In this document: positions 33,255 through 42,588 of the stretch, one piece after another | Position numbering within the stretch: the first letter of the stretch is position 1 | How the letters are laid out: every line of letters starts with the position of its first letter | Assembly: GCA_023383795.1 (NCBI GenBank) | Contig: JAHDYJ010000003.1 | Location: 1 to 42,588 of the forward strand | Reading direction: 5' to 3' | Source: Burkholderiales bacterium | GTDB taxonomy: Bacteria > Pseudomonadota > Gammaproteobacteria > Burkholderiales > SG8-39 | Length of the DNA stretch: 42,588 bases | Notes under the pieces: generated by a model | The model's database searches: none | Told to the model about the DNA's origin: nothing | Seen by the model: the letters and a program-made list of their open reading frames with translations, nothing else | Made by a program: the position numbers and the translations under genes

Positions 33255-34615
33255 GCTTCCTGCACACGCTCGCGGCCTTCATCGTCGCGCTCGGCCTGCT
33301 GATCGTGGTGCACGAGTTCGGCCACTACCTGGTCGCGCGGCTGTGCGGGGTCAAGGTGCTGCGCTTCTCGGTCGGCTTCGGCCGCCCCCTGTGGCTGCGC
33401 CGCCTCGGGCGCGACCGCACCGAGTGGGTGATCGCGGCGGTTCCGCTCGGCGGCTACGTCAAGATGGTCGACGAGCGCGAGGGCGCCGTCGCTCCGGCCG
33501 ACCTGCCGCGCGCGTTCAATCGCCAGAGCGTGTGGCGCCGGATCGCGATCGTGGCGGCGGGCCCGGTGGCGAATTTCCTGCTCGCGATCGCCGTCTACTG
33601 GCTGCTGTTCGTGGTCGGTGTGCAGGAGGCAAAACCGATCCTCGCTGCGCCGGAGCCCGGCACGGTGGCCGCGGCAGCCGGCATCCAGCGCGGCGACGTG
33701 GTGCGCGCGATCGACGGCGATCCGGTGACGAGCTGGAGCGACGTGCGCTGGCGGCTCCTCGATCTCGCGCTCGAGCGCCGGACCGCACGGCTGGAGGTGC
33801 TCGTCGACGGCCGGTCGATCACCTGGCGCTCGCTCGATCTCTCCGGCGTGACCGGCGAGGACTTCGAGGGCGACTTCCTGACGCGGCTGGGCGTGCGGCT
33901 CGACCGCCCGCGCGTGGACCCGGTGATCGACAGGGTGATCGGCGGCGGCGCGGCCGAGCGCGCGGGGCTGGAGGCGGGCGATCGGATCCGCGCGATCGAC
34001 GACGCGCCGGTCGAGGCCTGGGAGGACCTGGTGCGTGCGGTGCAAGCGAGCCCGGGGCAGGCGTTGCGGGTGCGCGTCGAGCGCGACGGCGTGCTGCGCA
34101 CGATCGAGGTGACGCCCGCGCCGGTCGCGCGCGGCGAGCGCACCGTCGGCCAGATCGGCGCGACGGCGCGCACCGATCCGACGCTCATGCGCGACTACCT
34201 GGTCGAGGTCAGCCACCCGCCGCTCGCGGCGCTTGGACGCGCGGTGCACAAGACCTGGGAGATGTCGGTGTTCTCGCTGCGCATGCTCTGGCGCATGGTG
34301 ATCGGGACGGTGTCGTGGCGAAATCTCTCGGGTCCGGTGACGATCGCCGACTACGCCGGCCAGACCGCGCAGCTCGGCATCGTGCCGTATCTCGCGTTCC
34401 TGGCTCTCATCAGCATCAGCCTCGGCGTGCTCAACCTGCTGCCGATACCGCTCCTGGATGGGGGGCACTTGATGTATTATCTCGTCGAAATCCTGAAGGG
34501 CAGTCCGGTGTCCGATCGCGCGATGGAGCTCGGCCAGCGGGTCGGTCTCGCGGTGCTGCTCTTCCTGATGGCGTTCGCCTTCTACAACGATATAAACCGG
34601 CTCATCGCGGGCTAG
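33251..34615 (+). CDS. rseP: RIP metalloprotease RseP
   Basis: A 454-residue site-2 protease of the inner membrane that cuts anti-sigma-E RseA within the membrane and clears signal peptides. The zinc site HEFGH is at 21-25 in the first helix; the third ligand motif LLDGGH (Asp403) is near the C-terminus. Two PDZ domains lie between (about 115-195 and 210-290). Four membrane segments fit the family. It precedes bamA, whose client folding failure triggers this pathway. Confidence 0.96.
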   Translation: MSFLHTLAAFIVALGLLIVVHEFGHYLVARLCGVKVLRFSVGFGRPLWLRRLGRDRTEWVIAAVPLGGYVKMVDEREGAVAPADLPRAFNRQSVWRRIAIVAAGPVANFLLAIAVYWLLFVVGVQEAKPILAAPEPGTVAAAAGIQRGDVVRAIDGDPVTSWSDVRWRLLDLALERRTARLEVLVDGRSITWRSLDLSGVTGEDFEGDFLTRLGVRLDRPRVDPVIDRVIGGGAAERAGLEAGDRIRAIDDAPVEAWEDLVRAVQASPGQALRVRVERDGVLRTIEVTPAPVARGERTVGQIGATARTDPTLMRDYLVEVSHPPLAALGRAVHKTWEMSVFSLRMLWRMVIGTVSWRNLSGPVTIADYAGQTAQLGIVPYLAFLALISISLGVLNLLPIPLLDGGHLMYYLVEILKGSPVSDRAMELGQRVGLAVLLFLMAFAFYNDINRLIAG

Positions 34616-34636
34616 AACAGACAGACGCCGCCGTCC

Positions 34637-36916
34637 ATGAGAAGACGTCTTGCCGGTGCGCTCGTGGGCCTTCTGCTGGCGCGCGGCGCGTTCGCTTTCG
34701 ACCCTTTCACCGTGCGCGACATCCGTGTGGAGGGCATCCAGCGGATCGAGGCCGGCACGGTGTTCGGCTACCTGCCGATCAAGGTCGGCGACACCATGAC
34801 CGACGCGAAGGCGACCGAGGCGATCCGGGCGCTGTTCGGCACCGGGCTCTTCACCGACGTGCGCGTCGAGGTGGAGAACGACGTCGTGGTGATCGTGGTG
34901 GCGGAGCGCCCGGCCATCGCGCAGATCGACTTCGCCGGGATGCGCGAGTTCGAGCCGGAGCAAGTCCGCAAGGCGCTGCGCGACAGCGGGATCGCCGAGG
35001 GGCGCACCTTCGACAAGGCGCTCGTGGACCGGGCCGAGCAGGAGATCAAGCGCCAGTACCTGACGCGCGGGCGCTACAGCGCGACGGTCGCCACGACCGT
35101 GACGCCGCTCGAGCGCAACCGCGTGGCGCTCAACTTCTCGATCGACGAGGGCGAGGTCGCGAAGATCCGGTCGATCAACATCGTCGGCAACCGCGCGTAC
35201 GGCGAGAAGGAGCTGCTCGACCAGATCGTGCTGCGCACGCCGAACTGGATCAGCTGGTGGACGAAGAACGACCAGTATTCTCGCGAGAAGCTGCAGGGTG
35301 ATCTCGAGACGCTGCGGTCGTTCTACCTGAACCGCGGGTTCCTGGACTTCAACATCGAGTCGACCCAGGTGTCGATCACGCCCGACCGGCGCGACATCTA
35401 CATCACGGTCAACATCCGCGAGGGCGAGCGCTACACGGTGCGCGAGGTCAAGCTGGGCGGCCAGAGCCCGGTGCCGATGGCGGAGCTGGAGAAGCTGGTC
35501 GCGATCCGGCCGGGCGAGATCTTCTCGCGCGAGCGGCTGGCCGAGACCACCAAGGCGATCGCCGACCGGCTCGGAAACGACGGATACGCGTTCGCGAACG
35601 CCAACGCGGTGCCGGACGTGGACCGCGAGAAGCGCGCCGTCGCGTTCACGATCCTGATCGATCCGGGCCGGCGGGTATACGTTCGCCGGATCAACGTCGT
35701 CGGCAACACGCGCACCCGCGACGAGGTCGTCCGTCGCGAGCTGCGTCAGCTCGAAGGCGCCTTCTACGACAACCAGAAGCTGCAGACCTCGCGCGAGCGC
35801 GTCGACCGGCTCGGGATCTTCAGCGAGGTCACGATCGGCACCGAGCCGGTGGCGGGCACGACCGACCAGGTCGACGTGACGCTGCGCGTCGTCGAGAAGC
35901 CGACCGGAAACCTGCTCTTCGGCGTCGGATTCTCGAGCAGCGACGGGATCATCCTGCAGGGATCGGTCAGCCAGGCGAACCTCTTCGGCACCGGGCAGCA
36001 GCTGACCCTTTCCGCGAACACGAGCAGGATCAACCGCAACATCGGCCTCTCGTGGACCCAGCCGTACTGGACGGTCGACGGGACGAGCCTCGGGTTCGAC
36101 ATCTACAACCGGCGCTTCGACGCCGACGCGCTGGACGTCGGACGCTACATCACCGAGTCCACCGGCGCGGGCGTGCGCGTCGGCTTCCCGATCACCGAGA
36201 CCGACCGCCTCAACTTCGGCCTGACGCCGGAGCAGACCAAGATCGAGGTGTTCGACGACAGTCCGCAGCGGTTCAAGGACTTCGTCGCGCAGAACGGCGA
36301 CTCCCCGTTGGCGCTGATCGGCACGATCGGCTGGGTGCGCGACCGCCGCGACAGCGCCTTCTTCCCGACCAAGGGGACTGCCCAGCGCGCGTTCGGCGAG
36401 GTCGCCCTGCCGGGCGCGGACCTGAAGTACTACAAGCTGAGCTACCAGCACACCTGGTTCTACCCGGTGACGCGCGACATCACGCTGAAGCTCAACGGCG
36501 AGGTCGGCTACGCCGACGGGTACAGCGACGGCACCCTGCCGTTCTACAAGGCGTTCTACGTCGGCGGCGTCTCGTCGGTGCGCGGCTTCGAGCAGAGCTC
36601 GCTCGGCCCGCAGGACGTGAACGGCGCGCTCGGCGGCTCGCGGCGGGTCGTGGGCAACGTCGAGCTCCTGTTCCCGGTCCCGGGGCTGGCCATGGACCGC
36701 TCGGTGCGCATCGGTCCGTTCTTCGACATCGGCCAGGTCTGGACCGACGAGCCTGGCCAGCAGCTAAGCGACCTCAAGTTGCGCTATTCTGCCGGCGGGG
36801 TGTTCAACTGGAACTCGCCGTTCGGGCCGATCACGCTCACGATCGGCATCCCGCTGAACGAGCAGCCGGGCGACAAGGTCCAGAAGTTCCAGTTCGCCCT
36901 CGGCCAGACCTTCTAG
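34637..36916 (+). CDS. bamA: Outer membrane protein assembly factor BamA
   Basis: A 759-residue core subunit of the BAM complex. A signal peptide occupies about 1-20 with cleavage after ARGAFA. Five POTRA domains fill about 22-420. The C-terminal 16-strand barrel follows, with the loop 6 VRGF motif (Arg649) and a final Phe as expected for the outer membrane insertion signal. The rseP-bamA-skp-lpxD order is conserved. The gap to rseP is 21 bases. Confidence 0.97.
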   Translation: MRRRLAGALVGLLLARGAFAFDPFTVRDIRVEGIQRIEAGTVFGYLPIKVGDTMTDAKATEAIRALFGTGLFTDVRVEVENDVVVIVVAERPAIAQIDFAGMREFEPEQVRKALRDSGIAEGRTFDKALVDRAEQEIKRQYLTRGRYSATVATTVTPLERNRVALNFSIDEGEVAKIRSINIVGNRAYGEKELLDQIVLRTPNWISWWTKNDQYSREKLQGDLETLRSFYLNRGFLDFNIESTQVSITPDRRDIYITVNIREGERYTVREVKLGGQSPVPMAELEKLVAIRPGEIFSRERLAETTKAIADRLGNDGYAFANANAVPDVDREKRAVAFTILIDPGRRVYVRRINVVGNTRTRDEVVRRELRQLEGAFYDNQKLQTSRERVDRLGIFSEVTIGTEPVAGTTDQVDVTLRVVEKPTGNLLFGVGFSSSDGIILQGSVSQANLFGTGQQLTLSANTSRINRNIGLSWTQPYWTVDGTSLGFDIYNRRFDADALDVGRYITESTGAGVRVGFPITETDRLNFGLTPEQTKIEVFDDSPQRFKDFVAQNGDSPLALIGTIGWVRDRRDSAFFPTKGTAQRAFGEVALPGADLKYYKLSYQHTWFYPVTRDITLKLNGEVGYADGYSDGTLPFYKAFYVGGVSSVRGFEQSSLGPQDVNGALGGSRRVVGNVELLFPVPGLAMDRSVRIGPFFDIGQVWTDEPGQQLSDLKLRYSAGGVFNWNSPFGPITLTIGIPLNEQPGDKVQKFQFALGQTF

Positions 36917-36945
36917 CCGGGGCGGCAAAGAGTAGGAGAAGTGAA

Positions 36946-37458
36946 TTGAAGAAGCTGCACATACTCGCGCTCGTTCCGCTGCTTGCACTCGCCGCGGGGG
37001 TCGCGCACGCCGAGGGCAAGATCGGCTTCGTGAACCTCGACCGCATCCTGCGCGACGCCGCGCCGGCGGTGCGCGCGCAGAAGAAGATCGAGGCCGAGTT
37101 CTCCAAGCGCGACCAGGAGCTGCAGAAGCTCGCCGAACAGCTGAAGCGCATGCAGGACAGCCTCGAGCGCAACGGGGTGACGCTTGCCGAGAGCGAGCGG
37201 CAACGGCGGGAGCGCGAGTTCGCCGAGCTCACGCGCGACTTCCAGCGCAAGCAGCGCGAGTTCCGCGAGGACCTGAACCAGCGCCGCAACGAGGAGCTGG
37301 CGGGGGTGCTCGAACGCGCGAACCGGGCGGTGCGCCAGATCGCCGAGCAGGAGAAGTTCGACATCATCTTCCAGGAGGCGGTGTACGCGAGCCCCCGGAT
37401 CGACATCACCGACAAGGTGATCAAGGCGCTCGACGACACGAAGCCGGCTGCGAAGTAG
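36946..37458 (+). CDS. skp: Periplasmic chaperone Skp/OmpH family
   Basis: A 170-residue chaperone that holds unfolded outer membrane proteins on their way to BAM. Residues 1-22 are a signal peptide ending AHA, followed by the family start [12 protein letters not shown]. About 40-130 is a long charged coiled coil (the tentacle helices), then [24 protein letters not shown]. The start is the TTG at 36946: AGGAG ends seven bases before it, and no in-frame ATG is available. It starts 30 bases after bamA. Confidence 0.94.
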   Translation: MKKLHILALVPLLALAAGVAHAEGKIGFVNLDRILRDAAPAVRAQKKIEAEFSKRDQELQKLAEQLKRMQDSLERNGVTLAESERQRREREFAELTRDFQRKQREFREDLNQRRNEELAGVLERANRAVRQIAEQEKFDIIFQEAVYASPRIDITDKVIKALDDTKPAAK

Positions 37459-37486
37459 CGCACGGTCGCATCCCGCGAGGGGCGCC

Positions 37487-38527
37487 ATGGCCGAACGGGA
37501 GGTTCGACTCGCCGATCTGGCCGCCCGAATCGGCGGCGAAGTCGTCGGCCGCGGCGACACGCTCGTGAGCCGCGTCGCGAGCCTGCGTGCGGCGCGGTCG
37601 GGCGACCTCGCGTTCTTCTCCGACGGCCGATATCGCGCCGAGCTCGCGGCGACGCAGGCCTCGGCGGTAATCGTCGGCGCCGCCGAGCGCGACGCCACCG
37701 CGCTGCCGCGCATCGTCGGCGACGACCCGTATCTCATGTTCGCGAAGGCGGCGCGCCTGTTCCATGCGGAAGCGCCCGTCATCGCGGGGGTGCATCCGAG
37801 CGCGGTGGTCGCCCCCGACGCGCAGATCGCACCGGATGCGGCGGTCGGTCCGCACTGCGTCCTCGGCGCCGGCGCGCGCGTCGGCGCGGGCGCGGAGCTC
37901 GCGCCGGGCTGCATGCTGGGTGCCGGGGCCTCGGTCGGGGCCGGCAGCCGCCTGCACGCCGGCGTCACGGTCTACGCGGGGTGCGAGATCGGCCCGCGCG
38001 CCGTCCTGCATTCCGGCGTGGTGATCGGCGCCGACGGCTTCGGCTTCGCGCTCGAGGACGGGCGCTGGCTGAAGATCCCGCAGACCGGCCGCGTGCGGGT
38101 CGGCGCCGACGTCGAGATCGGCGCCAACACCACGGTGGATCGCGGCGCACTGGACGACACCGTGATCGGCGACGGGGTCAAGCTGGACAACCAGATCCAG
38201 GTCGGCCACAACGTCAGCATCGGCGAGCACACCGCCATCGCCGGGTGCGTGGGCATCGCCGGCAGCACGCGCATCGGGCGCCACTGCATGATCGGCGGCG
38301 CGGCGATGATCGGCGGCCATCTCACGATCGCCGACCGGGTGGTGATCGCCGGCGGGACGGTCGTGACGAAATCGATCGAGCAGCCCGGCACCTACGTCTC
38401 GGTGATCCCGGCGACGCCGAGCCGGGAGTGGCGGCGCACGGTGGCGATGCTGCGCAACCTCGAGCGCATGGCCGAGCGGGTGCGCGCGCTGGAGCGGCGC
38501 GTCCCCGGCCGGGAGAGCGAAAAGTGA
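37487..38527 (+). CDS. lpxD: UDP-3-O-acyl-glucosamine N-acyltransferase
   Basis: A 346-residue lipid A enzyme adding the N-linked acyl chain from acyl-ACP to UDP-3-O-acyl-GlcN. The N-terminal uridine-binding domain (about 1-100, [12 protein letters not shown]) precedes a left-handed beta-helix of hexapeptide repeats (about 100-315), with the likely catalytic His241 in [10 protein letters not shown], and a short C-terminal helix. GAGGGGC precedes the ATG. Its stop overlaps the fabZ GTG. Confidence 0.96.
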   Translation: MAEREVRLADLAARIGGEVVGRGDTLVSRVASLRAARSGDLAFFSDGRYRAELAATQASAVIVGAAERDATALPRIVGDDPYLMFAKAARLFHAEAPVIAGVHPSAVVAPDAQIAPDAAVGPHCVLGAGARVGAGAELAPGCMLGAGASVGAGSRLHAGVTVYAGCEIGPRAVLHSGVVIGADGFGFALEDGRWLKIPQTGRVRVGADVEIGANTTVDRGALDDTVIGDGVKLDNQIQVGHNVSIGEHTAIAGCVGIAGSTRIGRHCMIGGAAMIGGHLTIADRVVIAGGTVVTKSIEQPGTYVSVIPATPSREWRRTVAMLRNLERMAERVRALERRVPGRESEK

Positions 38528-38967
38528 ACGCGTTGGACATCAAGCAGATCCTCGAGCATCTCCCGCACCGGTACCCGTTCCTGCTGGTGGACCGGGTGCT
38601 CGAATGCGTGCCCGGCGAGCGCATCGTCGCGCTGAAGAACGTCACCATCAACGAGCCGTTCTTTCCCGGCCACTTCCCGCACCACCCGGTGATGCCCGGG
38701 GTGATGATCATCGAGGCGATGGCGCAGGCCGCCGCGATCCTCGCGTTCCGGACCATCGAGAACGTTCCCGGCGACCATCACGTGGTGTACTTCGTCGGCA
38801 TCGACGAGGCGCGCTTCAAGAGCCCGGTCGGGCCGGGCGACCAGCTGATGCTCTACGCTCGCGTCGAGCGGCACCTGCGCGGCATCTGGAAGTTCGCCGC
38901 CGAGGCTAAGGTCGGGGAGACCCTCGCCGCCCACGCCCGGATGATGTGCACCGTGCGCGACGCATGA
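38524..38967 (+). CDS. fabZ: 3-hydroxyacyl-[acyl-carrier-protein] dehydratase FabZ
   Basis: A 147-residue hot-dog-fold enzyme of fatty acid synthesis. The opening [22 protein letters not shown], catalytic His50 in [14 protein letters not shown] and Glu64 in IIEAMAQ are present. The start is GTG at 38524, overlapping the lpxD stop (GTGA) with GGGAG eight bases upstream. FabZ competes with LpxA for 3-hydroxyacyl-ACP, which explains its place among the lpx genes. Confidence 0.96.
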   Translation: MNALDIKQILEHLPHRYPFLLVDRVLECVPGERIVALKNVTINEPFFPGHFPHHPVMPGVMIIEAMAQAAAILAFRTIENVPGDHHVVYFVGIDEARFKSPVGPGDQLMLYARVERHLRGIWKFAAEAKVGETLAAHARMMCTVRDA

Positions 38968-39734
38968 TCCATCCGACCGCGATCGTCCACCCAAGGGCGC
39001 GGCTCGCGGCCGGCGTGAGCGTCGGCGCCTACTCGGTGATCGGCGAGCACGTCGAGATCGGGGAGGGCACCGCGATCGCCGCGCATGTCGTGATCGAGGG
39101 CCGCACCCGGATCGGCCGCGCGAACCGCATCTTCCAGTTCGCATCGATCGGCGGCGAGCCGCAGGACAAGAAGTACGGTGGCGAGCCCACCCGGCTCGAG
39201 ATCGGCGACCGCAACACGATCCGCGAGTACTGCACGTTCAGCACCGGAACGGTGCAGGACGCGGGCGTCACGCGGGTCGGCGACGACAACTGGATCATGG
39301 CGTACGTGCACATCGCGCACGACTGCCGGATCGGCAACAACACCGTTCTCGCGAACAACGCCCAGCTCGCCGGCCACGTGGACATCGCGGACTGGGCGAT
39401 ACTCGGGGGGTTCACCGGCGTGCACCAGTTCGTCAAGATCGGCGCCCACGCGATGACCGGCGGCGGCACGATCCTGCTGCAGGACCTGCCGCCCTACGTC
39501 ACCGCGCACGGCAATCCGGCCAGGCCCTACGGCATCAACGCCGAGGGGCTGCGCCGGCGCGGCTTCGGCGACGGGGCGATCGCGGCGATCCGCGGCGCCT
39601 ACAAGACCGTGTACCGGAGCGGGCTCGGGCTCGCCGAGGCGCAGGCGAGCGTCGCCGAGCAGGCGGCGGCGACGCCGGAGCTCGCGGTTCTCTCCGACTT
39701 CCTCCGCGCCGCGACGCGCGGGATCGTGCGCTGA
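38964..39734 (+). CDS. lpxA: UDP-N-acetylglucosamine O-acyltransferase
   Basis: A 256-residue beta-helix acyltransferase for the first step of lipid A. The opening [24 protein letters not shown], catalytic His119 in [13 protein letters not shown], and [13 protein letters not shown] are hallmarks. The ATG at 38964 overlaps the fabZ stop; an in-frame ATG at 38946 lies inside fabZ and is not needed. Confidence 0.96.
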   Translation: MIHPTAIVHPRARLAAGVSVGAYSVIGEHVEIGEGTAIAAHVVIEGRTRIGRANRIFQFASIGGEPQDKKYGGEPTRLEIGDRNTIREYCTFSTGTVQDAGVTRVGDDNWIMAYVHIAHDCRIGNNTVLANNAQLAGHVDIADWAILGGFTGVHQFVKIGAHAMTGGGTILLQDLPPYVTAHGNPARPYGINAEGLRRRGFGDGAIAAIRGAYKTVYRSGLGLAEAQASVAEQAAATPELAVLSDFLRAATRGIVR

Positions 39735-39738
39735 GGCG

Positions 39739-39752
39739 GCGCGCATGCGCGC
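39739..39752. repeat. Perfect 14-base palindrome between lpxA and lpxB
   Basis: GCGCGCATGCGCGC, self-complementary, in the 36-base lpxA-lpxB gap. It shares the core GCGCATGCGC with the rpsB leader palindrome at 27055-27070. Such strings arise easily in GC-rich DNA, so function is uncertain. Confidence 0.35.
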
Positions 39753-39770
39753 GCCCCGCCGCTAGCCCCC

Positions 39771-40946
39771 GTGTCCGCGGCGCCGACTATCGCACTCGTC
39801 GCGGGCGAGGCTTCCGGCGATCTGCTCGGCAGCCGGCTGATCGACGCGCTGCGGCGGCACCTTCCGGACGCGTCGTTCGTGGGCATCGGCGGGCCGCGCA
39901 TGGCCGCGGCGGGGCTGGAGGTGTGGTTCGCGCAGGAGCGCCTCGCGGTGCGGGGCTTCGTCGAGGTGCTCGCACACCTGCGCGACCTGTTCGCGATCCG
40001 CCGCGCGCTGGTCGCGCGGCTGCGGTCGCAGCGCCCGTCGCTGTTCGTCGGCATCGACTCGCCCGACTTCAACCTGGGCGTCGAGCGCCGATTGCGCTCG
40101 GTCGGGATCGCCACCGCGCATCTCGTCAGCCCGACCGTCTGGGCCTGGCGCCGCGGCCGCATCCGGGCGATCCGCAAGGCGGTCGACCACATGCTGGTCC
40201 TGCTCCCGTTCGAGGCGGCGATCTACGACTCCGCCGGCGTCTCCGCAACGTACATCGGGCATCCGCTCGCCGACGAGATCCCGCTCGAGAGCGATCCGGG
40301 CGCGGCGCGCGAGGCGCTCAGGCTGCCACAGCAGGCGCCGGTGATCGCGGTGCTGCCGGGCAGCCGGCAGTCGGAGATCCACCAGATGGCGCCGATCTTC
40401 ATCGAGACGGCGCGGCTCGTCCTGGAACGGCTGCCCGACGCACGGTTCCTGGTGCCCCTCGCGACCCGTGAGACGCGCGAGCTCTTCGAGGGCGAGGTGT
40501 ACCGCCTGGGCGCCCGCGACCTGCCGCTCGCGCTGCTGTTCGGGCACGCACAGGAGGCGCTCGCGGCCTGCGACGTCGCGCTCGCGGCGAGCGGCACGGT
40601 GACGCTCGAGGCGGCCCTCGTCGGCCGGCCGATGGTGATCGCATACCGCGTGGCGCCGCTGTCCCACCGCATCGCCATGAGCCTGGTGCATGTCGAGCAC
40701 ATGGGGCTACCCAACCTGCTCGCCGGCGAGTCGGTGGTGCCGGAGTTCCTGCAGGACGAGGCGAGCCCGGTCAACCTCTCGCAGGCGCTCGTGAATCTCT
40801 TCGAGGACGAAACCGTGCGCGCTGCCGTGCAAGCGCGCTTCACCGATCTGCACCGGCTGCTGCGCCGGAATGCCGCCGAGACGGCGGCGCGTGCGCTGCT
40901 GCCGCTCGTCACGGAAGAAGCGCGACGTGAGCGGCTCCCGGTCTAG
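39771..40946 (+). CDS. lpxB: Lipid-A-disaccharide synthase
   Basis: A 391-residue GT19 glycosyltransferase joining UDP-2,3-diacylglucosamine and lipid X. The N-terminal [15 protein letters not shown], the [12 protein letters not shown] and [12 protein letters not shown] blocks, [10 protein letters not shown] and the C-terminal [11 protein letters not shown] are diagnostic. The start is GTG at 39771; no ATG and no clear Shine-Dalgarno were found. The 3' end overlaps the rnhB start by 20 bases. Confidence 0.96.
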   Translation: MSAAPTIALVAGEASGDLLGSRLIDALRRHLPDASFVGIGGPRMAAAGLEVWFAQERLAVRGFVEVLAHLRDLFAIRRALVARLRSQRPSLFVGIDSPDFNLGVERRLRSVGIATAHLVSPTVWAWRRGRIRAIRKAVDHMLVLLPFEAAIYDSAGVSATYIGHPLADEIPLESDPGAAREALRLPQQAPVIAVLPGSRQSEIHQMAPIFIETARLVLERLPDARFLVPLATRETRELFEGEVYRLGARDLPLALLFGHAQEALAACDVALAASGTVTLEAALVGRPMVIAYRVAPLSHRIAMSLVHVEHMGLPNLLAGESVVPEFLQDEASPVNLSQALVNLFEDETVRAAVQARFTDLHRLLRRNAAETAARALLPLVTEEARRERLPV

Positions 40947-41655
40947 AGAGACGCTGCAAACGGGGTCTACGGCCTCCTCTGCGATCGCCCCATCCCACGC
41001 AGGATGCGGGGAAAGAGAGGTCGCGCACGAGGTTCCGAGCGCGTCGCGCCCGGGCCGGCGGCTCCGGTGCGGCGTCGACGAGGCCGGCCGGGGCCCGCTC
41101 GCGGGTCCGGTGTACGCCGCCGCCGTGATCCTCGATCCGCGGCGACGCATCGCCGGGCTGGATGACTCCAAGCGGCTCGATCCGGAGGTGCGTCTCGCGC
41201 TCGCGGCAACCATCCGCGAGCGCGCGCTCGCCTGGGCCGTCGCGAGCGCGTCGGTCGCCGAGATCGATGCGCTGAACATCCTGCGCGCATCGCTGCTCGC
41301 GATGAAGCGCGCGGTCGAGGGGCTGCCGATCGCGCCCGACCACGTCGTCGTGGACGGCCTGCATTGCCCGGCGATCGCCGTCCCGGCGCGCGCCATCGTC
41401 GGCGGCGACGGCACGGTCCGCGCGATCTCGGCGGCCTCGATCCTCGCCAAGACCGCGCGCGACGCCGCGATGCTGCAGCTCCACGCGCGGTTGCCGGAGT
41501 ACGGCTTCGACCGGCACAAGGGCTACCCGACCCCGGAGCATCTCGCCGTGCTGCGCCGCCTGGGCCCCTGCGAGGCCCATCGACGGACGTTCGCGCCGGT
41601 GCGCGAGCTGATCTCCCGGCCGGGGTTGCCGCCGGCGCAGACCGAGCTCTTCTGA
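40927..41655 (+). CDS. rnhB: Ribonuclease HII
   Basis: RNase HII cuts RNA, including single ribonucleotides, in RNA-DNA hybrids. The catalytic residues are in [19 protein letters not shown] (Asp51, Glu52) and VVVDG (Asp143), with SILAKTARD downstream; KGYPTPEHL near the C-terminus is also typical. The GTG at 40927 gives 242 residues, placing 50 residues before the catalytic Asp where most family members have 10-20. No closer ATG, GTG or TTG exists in frame, so either this is a real N-terminal extension or a rarer start is used. It overlaps lpxB. Confidence 0.9.
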   Translation: MSGSRSRETLQTGSTASSAIAPSHAGCGEREVAHEVPSASRPGRRLRCGVDEAGRGPLAGPVYAAAVILDPRRRIAGLDDSKRLDPEVRLALAATIRERALAWAVASASVAEIDALNILRASLLAMKRAVEGLPIAPDHVVVDGLHCPAIAVPARAIVGGDGTVRAISAASILAKTARDAAMLQLHARLPEYGFDRHKGYPTPEHLAVLRRLGPCEAHRRTFAPVRELISRPGLPPAQTELF

Positions 41656-41673
41656 CCTGCCGCACCGGCCCGC

Positions 41674-42468
41674 GTGATCAAGCGCATCCAGTCCCGCGAG
41701 AACGCCTGGTACAAGTCGCTCGCGAAGCTCGCCTCGTCGTCGCGCGAGCGCCGGCGCACGGGCATGGCGATCCTGGACGGCCCGCATCTGATCGAGGCCT
41801 GGCGCGCGCATGGCGGAATCGCCGAAGCCATCGTGGCAAGCGAGTCTGGAAGCGCGCGCCCGGACGTGGATGAGCTTCTCGGCGCGGCGCCGGCGCGCGT
41901 TCACGTGATCCTGCCCGACCGGCTCTTCGATGCGCTCGCGCAGGTGGCGACGCCGGTCGGCATCCTCGCAGTCGTGGCCACGCCCGCGCCCGCGGCGCTG
42001 CCGGCGGCGATCGGCGACGCGCTGCTGCTGGACGGGCTGCAAGACGCCGGCAACCTCGGATCCATCCTGCGCAGCGCCGCGGCCGCGGGCGTCACCGAGG
42101 TCTTCCTCGGACACGGCAGCGCGTTCGCCTGGTCGCCCAAGGTGCTGCGCGCCGGCATGGGTGCGCACTTCGGACTCGCGATTCACGAGAGCGTCGGCCT
42201 CGAAGCGCTGGCGCAACGCTGCTCCGGCCAGCTGGTCGCAACCGATCCGCGGGCCGAGCAGCCGCTCGACCGCGTCGACCTGCGCGGGCCGGTGGCGTGG
42301 ATCTTTGGCAACGAGGGCGCCGGCATCACGCCCGCCCTGGCGGCGCTTGCGACCGAACGCGTGCGGATCCCGATGCCGGGCGGCACGGAGTCGCTGAACG
42401 TCGCCGCGGCCGCGGCGGTCTGTCTGTTCGAGCAGGCGCGGCAACGGCGGGCCGCGGAAGGCGGGTAA
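41674..42468 (+). CDS. SpoU/TrmH-family RNA 2'-O-methyltransferase
   Basis: A 264-residue knotted SAM methyltransferase acting on rRNA or tRNA ribose. An N-terminal SpoU substrate-binding domain (about 5-100) is followed by the catalytic domain with NLGSILRSA (127-135), IFGNEGAG (210-217) and IPMPGGTESLNVAAAAAVCLF (232-251). In betaproteobacteria this gene sits after rnhB, but its exact target nucleotide is not certain, so no symbol is given. The start is GTG at 41674, 18 bases after rnhB. The final codons and stop lie inside the first copy of a 57-base tandem repeat. Confidence 0.92.
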   Translation: MIKRIQSRENAWYKSLAKLASSSRERRRTGMAILDGPHLIEAWRAHGGIAEAIVASESGSARPDVDELLGAAPARVHVILPDRLFDALAQVATPVGILAVVATPAPAALPAAIGDALLLDGLQDAGNLGSILRSAAAAGVTEVFLGHGSAFAWSPKVLRAGMGAHFGLAIHESVGLEALAQRCSGQLVATDPRAEQPLDRVDLRGPVAWIFGNEGAGITPALAALATERVRIPMPGGTESLNVAAAAAVCLFEQARQRRAAEGG

Positions 42469-42588
42469 CGAGACGAAACCCGGGCGGGTTTCCTCCTGTT
42501 CGTCCGACCCGCGGAAGGAGGGTAACGGGAGGGAACCCGGGCGGGTTTCCTCCTGTTCGTCCGACCCGCGGAAGGAGGGTAACGGGAG
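42454..42588. repeat. 57-base tandem repeat, running off the window
   Basis: The anchor GCGGAAGG recurs at 42454, 42511 and 42568, a constant 57-base period; 2.4 copies are visible. The first copy is diverged (GGCGGGTAACGAGACGAAACC versus GGAGGGTAACGGGAGGGAACC, compared in part) while the rest is identical. Each unit holds an AACCCG/CGGGTT hairpin and a GCGGGT/ACCCGC inverted repeat. The first unit overlaps the end of the methyltransferase gene. Confidence 0.9.
42475..42492 (+). terminator. Hairpin after the methyltransferase gene
   Basis: GAAACCCG (42475-42482), GG, CGGGTTTC (42485-42492) is a perfect 8-bp stem starting six bases after the stop, followed by TCCTCCTGTTCGT. It resembles a terminator without a long T run. 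A slightly diverged copy of the hairpin recurs 57 bases later. Confidence 0.5.

Noticed and set aside
40947..41040. A possible RNA gene in the lpxB-rnhB junction
   Set aside because: No cloverleaf or strong stem was found and the frame is open through to RNase HII.

Overview
This window is a high-GC (about 70% by eye) stretch of a proteobacterial chromosome, most likely from a betaproteobacterium. The evidence is gene order and protein family. Three core blocks sit together in the betaproteobacterial style: queF-dapC-dapD-dapE-prmB; smc-zipA-ligA; and glnD/map facing rpsB-tsf-pyrH-frr-uppS-cdsA-dxr-rseP-bamA-skp-lpxD-fabZ-lpxA-lpxB-rnhB-rRNA methylase. Presence of lipid A and BAM genes shows a Gram-negative outer membrane. 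I saw no tRNA or rRNA genes, CRISPR array, transposase or prophage.

Layout. 1-7379 is accessory: a small one-helix membrane protein (-), a long PLP-dependent decarboxylase followed by an unrecognised His-rich protein (+), an S9 prolyl-oligopeptidase and a VOC/glyoxalase-like protein (-), and a 2OG-Fe(II) oxygenase (+). 7358-13260 is a minus-strand operon, queF -> dapC -> dapD -> pilU-like ATPase -> dapE -> prmB, making queuosine precursor and lysine/diaminopimelate, with a pilus-retraction ATPase wedged in. 13378-20989 (+) is smc, zipA, ligA and galU: chromosome organisation, division, DNA ligation and UDP-glucose. 21112-23305 (+) is a DsrE-like protein, a hypoxanthine phosphoribosyltransferase, an MTA/MTI phosphorylase and peptide deformylase, a likely purine/methylthio salvage group. 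23416-26798 (-) is map and glnD. 27123-42468 (+) runs from translation factors (rpsB, tsf, frr) through UMP kinase to undecaprenyl-PP, CDP-DAG and isoprenoid synthesis, envelope stress protease RseP, BamA, Skp, the lipid A genes, RNase HII and a SpoU methylase. Many genes overlap by 1-4 bases (ATGA, GTGA, TTGA), so translational coupling is likely.

Structure not explained by genes. The most striking item is a 65-bp, 26% GC, palindrome-rich tract inside smc (15803-15867) that keeps the reading frame and apparently the normal protein sequence but uses codons otherwise avoided in the gene. Others are a heptamer repeat array in inverted orientation between def and glnD, a 57-bp tandem repeat that begins inside the last codons of the methylase gene and runs off the window, overlapping opposed -10 boxes between queF and smc, and an approximately 157-nt rpsB leader with a perfect hairpin at its start. 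The decarboxylase plus unknown-protein pair is the best candidate for an uncharacterised two-gene module. No complete novel system is evident.
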